From Arion vulgaris (lineage: Eukaryota > Mollusca > Gastropoda > Stylommatophora > Arionidae), in NCBI GenBank assembly GCA_020796225.1, contig CM036762.1, positions 50,570,407-50,634,406 on the forward strand: a stretch of 64,000 nt of DNA. Reading direction: 5' to 3'. Each line of letters begins with the position of its first letter. Within the stretch, counting starts at the first letter, position 1. The translations under genes were made by a program, and so were the position numbers. Positions 41,945-53,090 of the stretch are shown here, piece after piece. A model generated the notes under the pieces. It saw only the letters and a list, made by a program, of their open reading frames with translations, was not told the origin of the DNA and did no database searches.

Positions 41945-42178
41945 TCATCCATGTGTTGCCAGGACTAGCAAGGAGCAAACAATAGTAACTGGTGGCGGGG
42001 TCTAGGAAGCTACCCTAGTAAATAAAAAGCATAGCAGAAATTGGGTGTGCTGGCCTACTTGTAGGCGCATAACTGGCACAACGTACAATCGCTCTTAGAC
42101 TCAGATCACATACAAATCACAAAGGGTGGTTAACAAGTTGTCGATATGGAGCGTTCATAGAAGAAGAAGAAGAATAAA
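41945..42178 (+). mobile_element. SINE B, core deleted
   Basis: CATCCATGTGTTGCCAGG at the head and GGCGCATAACTGGCACAACG, then CGCTCTTAGACTCAGATCAC and ATGGAGCGTTCATAGAAG at the tail. The ATGTCGTAAGAGGCGA core is missing (GTAACTGGTGGCGGGG joins directly). Confidence 0.8.
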
Positions 42179-42191
42179 GAAGTTAGAACTT

Positions 42192-43108
42192 AGTGAAGTA
42201 TTTACACCTGAGTGGTTACCTGAGTGGTTACCTGAGTGGTTACCTGAGTGGTTACCTGAGTGGTTACCTGAGTGGTTACCTGAGTGGTTACCTGAGTGAT
42301 TACCTGAGTGGTTACCTGAGTGATTACCTGAGTGGTTACATGAGTGGTTACCTGAGTGGTTACATGAGTGGTTAGCTGAGTGATTACCTGAGTGGTTACC
42401 TGAGTGATTACCTGAGTGGTTACCTGAGTGGTTACATGAGTGGTTACCTGAGTGGTTACCTGAGTGATTACCTGAGTGGTTACCTGAGTGATTACCTGAG
42501 TGGTTACCTGAGTGGTTACCTGAGTGATTACCTGAGTGGTTACCTGAGTGATTACCTGAGTGGTTACCTGAGTGATTACCTGAGTGGTTACATGAGTGGT
42601 TACCTGAGTGGTTACCTGAGTGATTATCTGAGTGGTTACCTGAGTGGTTACCTGAGTGATTACCTGAGTGGTTACCTGAGTGATTACCTGAGTGGTTACC
42701 TGAGTGGTTACCTGAGTGGTTACCTGAGTGGTTACATGAGTGGTTACCTGAGTGGTTACCAGAGTGGTTACCTGAGTGATTACCTGAGTGGTTACCCGAG
42801 TGGTTACCTGAGTGGTTACCTGAGTGGTTACCTGCGTGGTTACCTGAGTGGTTACCGGGGTATAAATTTGGGGTGTAAAGAATAGAACCACTGTTACCTA
42901 CCACGAATGTCGTAAGAGGCGACTAAGGAGGTTTGGCTGAAATCGGATGCACATGCCCTAAACATGTAGAAGTCTATGCGTTTAGGGGCCTACCAAACCA
43001 ATGTGCAACGTATATACACGTTCTTGGCAAAGATCAAACATATCACAAAGAGTGATTAAAATTGGTTGTAAAGAACGAACGCAAAGAAGAAGAAGTGAAG
43101 TATTTACA
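42192..43108 (+). mobile_element. SINE A with 15-bp TSD and an expanded 12-bp head array
   Basis: Perfect direct repeats AGTGAAGTATTTACA lie at 42192-42206 and 43094-43108, so 42207-43093 is one insertion of 887 bp. The right 245 bases are an ordinary SINE A (GGGGTATAAATTTGGGGTG to the AAG tail, core ATGTCGTAAGAGGCGA near 42907). The left 640 bases are a CCTGAGTGGTTA array, the same word as the SINE's own 5' end CCCGAGTGGTTACCGG. The array therefore grew within the inserted copy. Confidence 0.95.
42207..42855. repeat. Minisatellite, 12-bp unit (about 54 copies)
   Basis: CCTGAGTGGTTA with GATTA, CATGAG and a few other variants. Contained inside the SINE A copy. Each unit retains the A-box-like GAGTGGTTA. 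Open frames on both strands follow from the 12-base period. Confidence 0.97.
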
Positions 43109-43246
43109 ACACTAATGCGGTGTGGACAAGAGACTATATCTTTCCGTCCTTGCTAAAATAGCTTGGTAAGTAACCTAATTAGGAACAAAATGAAACAGCA
43201 GCAGAATGTGAGAGTCGAATCATAATAATAATAATCCATTTAGACA

Positions 43247-43321
43247 CTAGTGACCAGTGGCGGCTCGTGGTCAGTTTTTCTTGGGGCCGGGCCCTCAAGA
43301 CGAGCCGCCCCTGCTAGTGAC
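43247..43321. mobile_element. hAT-type MITE (family 2), 59-bp internally deleted copy
   Basis: The element at 43255-43313 retains only the two ends (CAGTGGCGGCTCGTGGTC and CGAGCCGCCCCTG) around GGGGCCGGGCCC. Perfect octamers CTAGTGAC flank it at 43247-43254 and 43314-43321. Confidence 0.92.
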
Positions 43322-43569
43322 TATACCAATAACTCACATTTAAAAAAAAGCCCACAACAACCCCGAACTTAATAGTAACTATTTTAGTGTAATAATAATA
43401 ATCAATAATAATGTTAATAATACTAATAATATTTCCGTTAGATAATAGTGGCGGTGACAAACACTCAAATCGTTCTTATATCATATCAATGATGGTATTG
43501 TTATCAAGACTTGCGGAGGGTGGATAATATTATAATTCAATAAGACAACATTGGAACACTTTCGCTCAA

Positions 43570-43985
43570 CTGTACTGGTACTAACAACACAACTATAGCA
43601 GTATTAACAACACAACTGTACCGATATTAACAACACAACTGTGCCGGTATTAACAACACAACTGTATCGATATTAACAACACAACTGTAGCTGTATTAAA
43701 ACCACATTGTACCGGTATTAACAACACAACTGTATTGGTATTAACAACACAACTGTACCGGTATTAACAACACAACTGTACCGGTATTAACAACACAACT
43801 GTACCGGTATTAACAACACGACCTGTACCGGTATTAACAACACAACTGTACCGGTATTAACAACACGACCTGTACCGATATTAACAACACAACTGTACCG
43901 GTATTAACACCACAACTGTACCGATATTAATACCACAACTGTACCGATATTATTAGTACAATTGTACCGGTATTAACAACACCAT
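43570..43985. repeat. Minisatellite, 23-bp unit (about 18 copies)
   Basis: ATTAACAACACAACTGTACC plus GGT, with GAT, ACGACCTGT and other variants. Confidence 0.95.
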
Positions 43986-44425
43986 CCCTAATTGATTTAC
44001 AGACCATACAAAGTAAAGTAAAGTAACGTTAAGTGAATTGTAAACACATGTAATTCAAAGTTTTATCATAGCAAACTTTGCAAAGTAAATTAACTAAAGC
44101 ATGTAAATCAGAAGAAAACAAAGCACTCCATAATCTAGATGGTAAAATAAGAGGATCACTGACATATGGTCATAATTTGAGTAACAAAACTGAACTATTT
44201 TACTACGACACGGCTGTATTTTTTAAAATTGATTTCTAGAAGTTAATGGTGTCACAACCTCGCGATGTTTAATTCATATGCTAATAGTAAAGTCAACAGC
44301 ATTCTGCCTCTTCTATCGTGAGAAACATGTCCGGTGTGTTATGTAAAACAATAATTCGGAATCAACAGCCGTTGTTCTGTTTACAATCACTAAGCAGACG
44401 AACTGAGAGCAGAAATACTAAAGTG
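43986..44425. other. Unassigned AT-rich DNA
   Basis: No gene or repeat. Confidence 0.4.
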
Positions 44426-44429
44426 CTAG

Positions 44430-44640
44430 TAGGATATAGGAACACTGTTGCTAGGAACGTCACATCAGTTCTGTCGTGAGTTCGCGTGCTGCTCACGCAA
44501 ACTGTCGTCTAGCGAGGACTTCATGCACGAACAACATTTTCTTTAGGCGGAGTCTACCTATCGATCCAGTTAAAACAATATAGTATATAAGCCGCGCGTT
44601 AACAACGTCTGCCCTCCAGCAAACATAATTTACACCATAA
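44430..44640 (+). promoter_or_regulatory. Candidate promoter-like CpG-richer segment
   Basis: Local CpG density is clearly higher than in the surrounding AT-rich DNA. Motifs in order are GTTGCTAGGAAC (RFX/X-box-like), CGTCAC (CRE half-site), CACGCAA and AGTATATAAGCCGCGCG (TATA-like at about 44583). No convincing ORF or exon follows on the plus strand, so this is only a compositional suggestion. Confidence 0.25.
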
Positions 44641-44925
44641 ACTCACAGACCGGGGGCAGGTTTGAATTAAGACTTTCGTGTGCTAAAGGCAACTTTTGCT
44701 GGGGATCTTCTCACAAATAGCAACATTTTAAATTTAACTGAAAATAAATATATTTCTGTGTGTGTGTGTGTTATTTTCTACACAGTAGAACATAATCGCA
44801 TATGGTTACTATAAATAAACATGTTTTTTTTTTACAAATTATATCAAACAATTGGTGTCCTGAAGTAATTTGTCAATCTTCTGCTTCCCCTTCGTTCTCT
44901 CTCAGAGACTGTTGTTTATGGGATC

Positions 44926-44930
<5 letters not shown>

Positions 44931-44965
<35 letters not shown>
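44931..44965. repeat. GA microsatellite
   Basis: About 17 GA dinucleotides. A short GT run also lies at 44757-44772. Confidence 0.97.
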
Positions 44966-44970
<5 letters not shown>

Positions 44971-45590
44971 GTTTCTGTGAAAATGCTACACGATAGGTAA
45001 GTTTTGTAGTATATCCTTGGTTTTTTTTTCTCCTTCTCTGTCCTGGGCTTTCACATTTTTTTTTACTTCGGTATCACATTATTTCGAACTTTTCGATTAA
45101 GTTACTTAATGAGTCTGTGCCTGGTCTGGAGATTATATCTGAACGCAGTCTTTTCTGTTAAGCTAGAGGAAGCAAAAATGTCTAAGTCTAAAGACTAAGA
45201 AAAAGATTGTATGGAAAAATGTCTTAAAGGTGGCCGTGACTAGAGGAAATAGACAACGATTGTCTGTTTACCAGAATGTTTTCTTTTCCCTGTCATCGTG
45301 TATTGTCTTGTAACAATGCATAGTTTGTGATTATACCCTGTTGAGGCAGCAATATCGCTGCCTCCAACGTCAATTTGTCAGTCTCATCATTGTCATGTCT
45401 ATTGTAATCAGATCGGATTCTTTATATGGCATCTACTTCCAACCGCTGACACAGGATTGTATAATATAAATTCACACATTATGAGCAGATTCGATATGGA
45501 TTTTGCAGATATTGGTCTCATAATCAGCTTCACCAAAACCACTGCGATGGTTCAAGCAGCGCAAACATCCGTAGGAGACACAAACATTCC
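44966..45590. other. Unassigned DNA
   Basis: No gene, exon or repeat recognised. Confidence 0.4.
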
Positions 45591-45599
45591 AGGGTTTGC

Positions 45600-46435
45600 A
45601 AATTAGAGTAGAAAATTGATGTCTCGCTGAATAAATGAAGTTCTTTAACAAGAACAGATGTTGCAGAACTTAGAAAGAAAGAAAATTGATGTGCTCGCCA
45701 TAATAAATGGAAGTTCTTTAACAAGAAGAGATGTTACAGAACTTAACAAGAAAGAAAATTGATGCGCTTGCCATAATAAATGAAAGTTCTTTAACAAGAA
45801 GAGATGTTACAGAACTTAACAAGAAAGAAAATTGATGCGCTTGCCACAATAAATGAAAGTTCTTTAACAAGAAGAGATGTTATACAACTTACAGAGGAAT
45901 GCAATCTGTTTGTGCCTGCCTCATTATATGGAGAATGTGCCTTTCCCATTTTGCACAAACCCCTCTCTACCCTACTGTTTCATCCAAAGGAAAGACAAAG
46001 TCTATACGTTTGGAATCAAGCAGGGTTTGCGGGAGATGCCAGAAGTTGGCAAGGAATACACACTTAACCATCAACTACCTTAGGTTTCTCCTCCGAAATT
46101 TTGGTCAAGGTTTACTCCTCTAGCCCTCTGCATTACCGTTGTTACAGAACTTAAATAGAAAGACAAATGATGCACTCGCCGCAATAAATGGAAGTTCTTT
46201 AACAAGAAGAGCAGTTACAGAACTTAAATAGAAAGACAAATGATGCGCTCGTCACAATAAATGGAAGTTCTTTAACAAGAAGAGCAGTTACAGAACTTAA
46301 ATAGAAAGACAAATGATGCACTCGCCGCAATAAATGGAAGTTCTTTAACAAGAAGAGCAGTTACAGAACTTAAATAGAAAGACAAATGATGCGCTCGTCA
46401 CAATAAATGGAAGCTCTTTAAAGAAGAGCTATCTT
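45600..46435. repeat. Tandem repeat, about 73-bp unit, in two blocks
   Basis: The unit carries ATAAATGGAAGTTCTTTAAC, AAGAAGAGATGTTACAGAAC, TTAACAAGAAAG and AAATTGATGCGCTTGCC. Copies at 45600-45900 and 46130-46430 flank a non-repeat insert (45900-46130). The two blocks differ by subfamily variants (AAAATTGATG against ACAAATGATG). Confidence 0.92.
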
Positions 46436-46770
46436 AACACTAAATATAAAGACATCTCCCGACGGATCTGCATCTTTAAACAGGATCTGACTCGTCAATA
46501 TTAAAATGGTGAAGATTAAAAAAAATAGTAATTAAATGAACGTATTGACTGTCCTGAATCTCTGACTTCAATCTCATTGACAATGATTGGTCTATTTGCA
46601 AAGCAACACTTTGTGGAATGGAATGTACTGCAAAGTTTGAGAACATTATGTAAGATCAAATTCAAGTTTAGTACTGGAACCTAAGATTGGATGAAGATTG
46701 TTTAAAATTAGTAGATTCTATGCCAAACGGATCAAAATGTGTTCACAAGCCCAACAACTGAAATTGTGCA
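46436..46770. other. Unassigned AT-rich DNA
   Basis: Nothing recognised. Confidence 0.4.
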
Positions 46771-46774
46771 GGGA

Positions 46775-47535
46775 TGAATATATTAGAATTAAATGAATAT
46801 ATTAGTGAGATTAAATGTGAATATATTAGTGAAATTAAATGTGAATATATTAGTGAAATTAAATTGAATATATTAGTAGATTAAATGTGAATATATTAGT
46901 GAGATTAAATGGAATATATTAGTGAAATTAATTGAATATATTAGTGAGATTAAATGTGAATATATTAGTGAGATTAAATGTGAATATATTAGTGAGATTA
47001 AATGTGAATATATTAGTGAGATTAAATGTGAATATATTAGTGAGATTAAATGTGAATATATTAGTGAGATTAAATGTGAATATATTAGTGAGATTAAATG
47101 TGAATATATTAGTGAAATTAAATGTGAATATATTAGTGAGATTAAATGTGAATATATTAGTGAGATTAAATGTGAATATATTAGTGAGATTAAATGTGAA
47201 TATATTAGTGAGATTAAATGTGAATATATTAGTGAAATTAAATGTGAATATATTAGTGAGATTAAATGTGAATATATTAGTGAGATTAAATGTGAATATA
47301 TTAGTGAGATTAAATGTGAATATATTAGTGAAATTAAATGTGAATATATTAGTGAGATTAAATGTGAATATATTAGTGAGATTAAATGTGAATATATTAG
47401 TGAGATTAAATGTGAATATATTAGTGAAATTAAATGTGAATATATTAGTGAGATTAAATGTGAATATATTAGTGAGATTAAATGTGAATATATTAGTGAG
47501 ATTAAATGTGAATATATTAGTGAGATTAAATGTGA
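46775..47535. repeat. Minisatellite, 24-bp unit (about 32 copies)
   Basis: GAGATTAAATGTGAATATAT plus TAGT; GAAATTAAA variants recur about every four or five units. The leftmost units carry deletions. The period gives open frames on both strands. Confidence 0.97.
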
Positions 47536-47549
47536 ACCAGTCAAATTGT

Positions 47550-47645
47550 AAAGCAGGCTTTCAAGCAAAAATCAGTCAGAAGCGCCCTATAAGGCGTCAT
47601 GGCTAACGCCCGAATTCACAGCGGGTGAACGCAGAAGAAGAAGAT
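47550..47645 (+). mobile_element. SINE G 3' fragment
   Basis: Shares AAGCAAAAATCAGTCAGAAG, CGTCATGGCTAACGCCCG, GAATTCACAGCG and the GAACGCAGAAGAAGAAG tail with 36335-36430. Confidence 0.55.
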
Positions 47646-47648
47646 TAT

Positions 47649-47885
47649 GGGTGTCTGGCTAAGTGGTTAAGCCTTTGCCCTGCGTTCTGAAGGTTGTGAG
47701 TTCAAATCCAGACCGCTCTGTTCTGTTTACGAGTGCATTTTTTAGAGACACCTAGGATTGTTGCGGAGCAACGGAGTTTAGTGTTTTGTCCAATAATCTC
47801 AACTGGGAGCCTGCCATTACTGCGGAGAGGGACCGACCCATATGGGGAATCCGGTGCCAATAACTTAATCCGTCCTTCTTAGACT
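47649..47885 (+). mobile_element. SINE C
   Basis: A box TGGCTAAGTGG, B box AGTTCAAATCC, then GAGACACCTAGGATTG, CAATAATCTCAACTGGGAG and ATTACTGCGGAGAGGGACC. Several deletions relative to 7548. Abuts the SINE G fragment and an hAT MITE. Confidence 0.88.
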
Positions 47886-48352
47886 CTTTAGACTATAGAT
47901 TCCCAAACTTTTTTGGCCCACCGCCCACTTTGCACAACATAAACTTTGTAACGCCCCCTCCATATTATATTAGGTTGCAAACGCCCCACTCCCAAATATA
48001 TACATGCTCTATTTTCTCTTTGACATAGAAAATTGATATATATTTATGTCATACATGGTCAATTTTCAAATGATTATATACATGAAATAGAAAATTGATG
48101 AAAAAATAAATCGTGTAAGATGGGCATAAGATGAATTAAAATGCATTAAGATGAATTTAATGATAATTCAATCGCAAAATCACGAAAATAATTTATTTTA
48201 AAATATTTATTATTAATTAAGGAGCCACCGAACCCTAATTGCCTGATCACCACCGCCCCCCAAATTCTTCTGAACCCCATATCGCCCCCCTAGAACGCTT
48301 CAGCGCCCACTGAGGTGGGGGTACGCCCACTTTGGGAAACGCTGCTTAAGAC
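47886..48352. mobile_element. hAT-type MITE (family 1), about 451 bp
   Basis: The element at 47894-48344 is in the opposite orientation to 8396. Left end ATAGATTCCCAAACTTTTTT, right end the complement of CAGCGTTTCCCAAAGTGGGC. Octamers CTTTAGAC and CTTAAGAC differ at one position, a slightly decayed TSD. Confidence 0.85.
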
Positions 48353-48419
48353 AAATGGGCGATCACTTGAAGGTGAGACTTAATCAGCTTTGGTTCACTG
48401 AGTTCAGTTATCTCATACA

Positions 48420-49105
48420 TACCAATTAAACAGGCAAGCACACACAATCAAAGCATGCACACTATATGCACACAAAACACATAGTGTACGAATACAAAAC
48501 TTACACACATACACAAACAAAGACCAACAAGAACACACGCTCATACATTAACACGCATTCATAAGATCACACATACAAATCGATAAGAAGGCACTATTAT
48601 ACTCATAAACAAACTCGTACACGCAGAACAACACACTAATATGTATTAAAACAAGAACATACCAACAAGAGCATATACATGCAGAAAAACACACTAATAT
48701 GTATTTACACAAGAACAGATACACGCGGAGCAACACTAATATGCACCCACTCAAGAACATATTCACAAGAAGACATTAATATGCACCTACAGAAGAAAAA
48801 ACACACACATACACACACCCACAAGAACATATACATGCAGACCAACACAATAATATGCATCCACACAAAAATACACCCACATAATCACACTCAACCACAT
48901 GAACACATACACACAGAACAACACACTAATATGCACCAACACATACACTCCCACAAGAATGCACACACACACACACATACACAAGAACACATTCACACAG
49001 AACAACACACTAATATGCACCAACACATACACTCCCACAAGAATGCACACACACACATTCACGCAGAACACACACAATATGCACCACACAAGTACACACT
49101 ACACC
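48420..49105. repeat. ACAC-rich degenerate repeat
   Basis: The plus strand is almost guanine-poor, with words ACACAAGAACATA, CACTAATATGCA and ACACACAC. An about 100-bp block with AACACACTAATATGCACCAA is duplicated at 48918 and 49003. Open frames are low-complexity artefacts. Confidence 0.85.
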
Positions 49106-49495
49106 GACTAACATTATTAACACGTACGTTACTCGTTAAAACAGCCACACCACAAAATTCCCACAGAGACCACACACGTCTTTCTCTATTCATATCTTCT
49201 CACAATAACTCAATTTCTGACTTGCTCACAACATTATATTTCTCATGTTTTATTCAATTGTCTCATCTATATGAAATCTCACCACTTCAAAAGTGAATTT
49301 TCACCAAGATTTCGCTTGAGAAATGAGACATTTTCCGCTCAGTCTTATTTCTTCCATCACCTTTTCCCAGTGAACTGCTTACTTCGCCCGAATCCACAAT
49401 TTTGATTTGGTCTGCAGTTTTCTTCCAAAATTGGAATATCTAACTTGTGAATAGGGAGAGTTTAGAAGAAATATTTTGCAAATAGTAAGATGTGA
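49106..49495. other. Unassigned DNA
   Basis: No gene recognised. Confidence 0.4.
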
Positions 49496-49625
49496 AACAA
49501 AAATAAAATGAGAAAGAGTGTGTGTGAGAGAGAGAACACAGAGAGAGAGAGAGAGAACAGAGAGAGAACAGAGAGAGAGAGAGAACAGAGAGAGAGAGAA
49601 CAGAGATAGAGAGAGATAGAAAGAC
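49496..49625. repeat. GA-rich low complexity
   Basis: GAGAGAGAACAGAGAGA-type sequence. Confidence 0.92.
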
Positions 49626-50195
49626 AGAGAAGTTCACAGGAGCAGATCAATAAACTTCTGATTGCAATAGGGAAACGCTCGCGGACAAACCAAACCACGG
49701 CCTTTCATTTGACGAAGCTTGTGACACAAACTTGGTTACTGACGTCTATTTCTGAGGCTCCAGTCTAGAAGTTGGTTGTCGTTTTTCTCATTCAGACTCC
49801 ACCTGGGTTCTACCCTGTCAATCAAGCGGCAGACCAGATAAAAATACATACAACTAGACTTCCGGAAGAGAACAGGCCTCAACCCAAATCTATGAAGCTT
49901 TGTCTGAAAGCACAGGGTTTTAAAAAAAAAGCATCTTCTACTTTGTCCTTCTCTCCATTATAACCATTTATCAACAACTTTTTGAGATGAGACGTGGGTT
50001 AAATCCAACACTTGACATTCCACACGAGAGGAAAGGAATTGGTCATCCTACACACTATGGCCTAGAAATGTGAACTGACAGGCACGTCATACCGATTTTA
50101 TTTCTAATTATATTGTTGACCCGTCCAATGTTGTAAAATACATGTGCTGTTATGTATAAGGGAGTTCTACCGGAATTTAGCGATACCTCATAATT
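49626..50195. other. Unassigned DNA
   Basis: No gene recognised. Confidence 0.4.
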
Positions 50196-50905
50196 GCGAC
50201 AACAGAAAGACCGACAGATGAGAGTGACAAGACACAGATGAAGTGCGACCGAAAGACTGACAGATGAGATGCGCTACAGAAAGACCGAAGATGAGAGGCG
50301 ACTAGAAGACGAAAAGAGTGCGGCTACAGAAAGACGGATGAGAGTGGACACAAGCACAGATGAGAGTGCGACAACAGAAAGACCGATAGATGAGAGTGCG
50401 ACAACGGAAAGACCGACAGATGAGAGTGCGGCTACAGAAAGACGATAGATGAGAGTGGACTACAGAAAGACCGACAGATGAGAGTGCGACAACAGAAAGA
50501 CCGACAGATGAGAGTGCGACAACGGAAAGACCGACAGATGAGAGTGCGACCACAGAAAGACCGACAGATGAGAGTGCGACAACAGAAAGACCGACATATG
50601 AGAGTGCGACCACAGAAAGACCGACAGATGAGAGTGCGACAACAGAAAGACCGACAGATGAGAGTGCGACAACAGAAAGACCGACAGATGAGAGTGACGA
50701 CAACAGAAAGACCGACAGATGAGAGTGCGACACAGAAAGACCGACAGATGAGAGTGCGACACAGAAAGACGACAGATGAGAGTGCGACAACGAAAGACGA
50801 CAATGAAGTGCGACCACAGAATGACCGACAGATGAGAGTGCGCACAGAAAGACCGACAGATGAGAGTGCGGCTACAGAAAAACCGACACATGAAAGGACG
50901 ACAAC
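50196..50905. repeat. Minisatellite, 30-bp unit (about 23 copies)
   Basis: The unit is GACAGATGAGAGTGCGACAA plus CAGAAAGACC, with GCTACAG, CCACAG and ACGG variants. Clean at 50460-50740; frequent one- and two-base losses at both ends. Confidence 0.96.
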
Positions 50906-51099
50906 AAATGATGTTACAACTCTTCATTCACACTCAAGGGACAATAGCAAGAGACCGAAGTACATTTGAAAACAAAATGGAGTAGCCACGTAGCTCTGAG
51001 AACATTTTTCCTGTAGTTGGATTATCACCGACAGGGCGACAGTGAGTACACAAAATGTGCTTAGTCTTTCCTATCATGACCAATGTCTGACTATCCACG

Positions 51100-51198
51100 A
51101 GCTGGGAGCATAGACTCAAGCTGGGAGCATAGACTCAAGCTGGGAACATAGACTCAAGCTGGGAGCATAGACTCAAGCTGGGAGCATAGACTCAAGCT
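51100..51198. repeat. Minisatellite, 19-bp unit (5 copies)
   Basis: TGGGAGCATAGACTCAAGC repeated, nearly perfect. Confidence 0.96.
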
Positions 51199-51445
51199 TG
51201 CAAATCAATCAACTGTACTCTTGTCTACATTTCTTCAACATAATAAACTTTCAAACAAGGTTGAGATTTCATTAGTAATTCTTGATCACGGGAATGGCAA
51301 ACAAAAACATGAATTGTATTAACCTTAGTCCTGTGTTGATATCAGAGCTGTTCTCAAATGTGATGATGTGAATTGTATACATATTATTTGTTGTGCTGTC
51401 AACTGTATTACTTTGACAAGTTTTTGATGTGATATGTAATAAAAA
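51199..51445. other. Unassigned AT-rich DNA
   Basis: Nothing recognised before the LINE fragment. Confidence 0.4.
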
Positions 51446-51778
51446 TAATTCCTCTCGTACCGTTATACGTATTGCCATAGCCTGCACGCAATTTCTCCAT
51501 ATCGCTCTATGCTGGGCAACTCGCTCAATCTCATCCATGGAACTGAGACCGATATTTCCTGCTTCTCTCAGCGAAGTTCGTTTCAGGGTCTTCCTAGCTC
51601 GTCCTCTCTTTCTTGAACCCTTTGCCTCCCACTTCAATGCCTGCATTTCTCCTCAAGTTGTCCAAAATATCTCCGTCTTCTTCTCCTTCTTATAACAGTT
51701 GTCACTAGTGGCTGACCAGACATTTCTCTGATTTCATCACTTCTCCTGAATTCGTTCCATTTTATATTCATTATTTGT
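51446..51778 (-). mobile_element. LINE fragment (family b): RT C-terminus
   Basis: The minus strand reads the same tail as 10495: QALKWEAKGSRKRGRARKT, LKRTSLREAGNIGLSSMDE and IERVAQHRAIWRN. The upstream (51660-51778) part contains the EFRRSDEI and SGQPLVTTVI-equivalent segments but is frameshifted. Confidence 0.82.
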
Positions 51779-51781
51779 CGC

Positions 51782-51955
51782 AGATTATATTACATTTGAA
51801 TGTCGTGATATGAGCTATATTACATTTGAATGTCGTGATATAAGTTATATTACATTTGAATGTCGTGATATGAGCTATATTACATTTGAATGTCGTGATA
51901 TGAACTATATTACATTTGAATGTCTTGATATAAGTTATATTACTTTAGAATGTAA
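51782..51955. repeat. Minisatellite, 30-bp unit (6 copies)
   Basis: TATATTACATTTGAATGTCG plus TGATATGAGC. Starts at the 5' side of the LINE fragment. Confidence 0.95.
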
Positions 51956-52022
51956 TCAAAGTGTATTACTTCCAAAACATCTGCTTGTCAACAAATCATA
52001 CTTTAAACATCTGCTCAATCAA

Positions 52023-52092
52023 CACAGGTAGATATGGCAACACAGGTAGATATGGCAACACAGGTAGATATGGCAACACAGGTAGATATGGA
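52023..52092. repeat. Minisatellite, 18-bp unit (4 copies)
   Basis: AACACAGGTAGATATGGC repeated. Confidence 0.95.
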
Positions 52093-52094
52093 AC

Positions 52095-52398
52095 AGAATT
52101 ACTTATTCCTGGATATAAACATTATCTCGTGTCCCTAGAGAACGGTCAAGCTGTAACTAAATGAGAAGGGAGCCTCTTATGCAGCTTTTAGAATGATCAA
52201 ATTAGAAAAGCTATGCACGTTTACAGGTTGGCTTTTATGTGATAAATAAAGTTGGCAACGAGTTGAAAGCCTCAGACAGGGAGGCTGTTATGTGATAAAT
52301 TAAGTTTGTTAAGAGCTGAAAGCATCGACCGATGTTTGCGTATGTTTATGAAACAGGGGGAAAATGGGACGCCAATATTTTACGCTGAGAATGCGTTC
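52095..52398. other. Unassigned DNA with a diverged 57-bp duplication
   Basis: TTATGTGATAAATAAAGTTG and GAAAGCCTC appear twice (52230, 52288). No gene. Confidence 0.5.
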
Positions 52399-52544
52399 TA
52401 TATATTTTCTTCTTCTTCTTCTTCGTTCGTCATACTGTTACTGGGTTGTTACCAGGTGTCGTGGTTATTTTGTTTTTGTCTTGTGTTGATCTAGTTACTT
52501 GTGTGATATTTATTTTAGCTTTTTGACAGGATTCTGCTATGTCT

Positions 52545-52855
52545 CTCCCTCTCTGCCTTTTACCCCGGATTGGGGCATAGGTCCTCAACCAACTCATGCC
52601 AAGTCTTCCTATCTCTAGCTATCTCCTGCAGCTACCTCCAGCTCTTCTTTATATTGTTGATATCTACCTCCAAATCTCGTCTCCATGTATTTCTCCGCCT
52701 TCCCTTCTTTCACTGTCCCTGCGGGTTCCAGGCAAGGTCCCTTCTTGTTATATCCCCTCCGGTTTTCGCAAAGTGTGTCCTATCCAGCGCCAGCGTCTTT
52801 TTAAACCTGTTCGTTCACTGGAATCTGTCTTGTTCTCTCCATAATTTCTACTATG
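52545..52855 (-). mobile_element. LINE fragment (family g): RT C-terminus
   Basis: The minus-strand frame reads DRTHFAKTGGDITRRDLAWN then PQGQ, a stop, KKGRRRNTWRRDLEVDINNI and WRQLQEIARDRKTWHELVED followed by LCPNPG. ALxWNPQGxRKRGRPxNTWRRDLE and AxDRxxWxxLVxxLCP are the hallmark tail of many animal LINEs. One internal stop is present. Confidence 0.85.
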
Positions 52856-52944
52856 TCAGCTATCAATATTTTTTTTTTTCGTGGTCTTTCTCTCGCCTTT
52901 TTTCCTGATGTTCTGGTTGTGGAAGACTGTATACTGTGGAGTTT

Positions 52945-53090
52945 CGCTGCATTTTTATTGATTGATTGATAGGACCATCATCATTGCACTTCGGTGAGTA
53001 ACCATATGTGCTCCGATCTCTTTCTTACACAGAAATATCCCAGCTGCAATGCATGAACTTCTTGTGAGTTCTTATTACGTACCAGAACCA
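52945..53090 (-). mobile_element. SINE D 3' fragment, nested
   Basis: Minus-strand GAGATCGGAGCACATATGG, TTACTCACCGAAGTGCAATG and ATGATGGTCC followed by an ATCA tail (complement TTGATTGATTGAT at 52957). It is 5'-truncated near 53080 and inserted within the RTE-like LINE. Confidence 0.82.

Noticed and set aside
42155..42904. Long NHSG- and TQV-repeat ORFs.
   Set aside because: Products of the 12-bp array within SINE A; several frames are open at once.
46873..47606. Open frames of more than 200 codons on both strands.
   Set aside because: 24-bp period artefact.
48548..49296. Cys/Val- and His/Thr-rich ORFs.
   Set aside because: ACAC-rich low-complexity sequence; no conserved domain.
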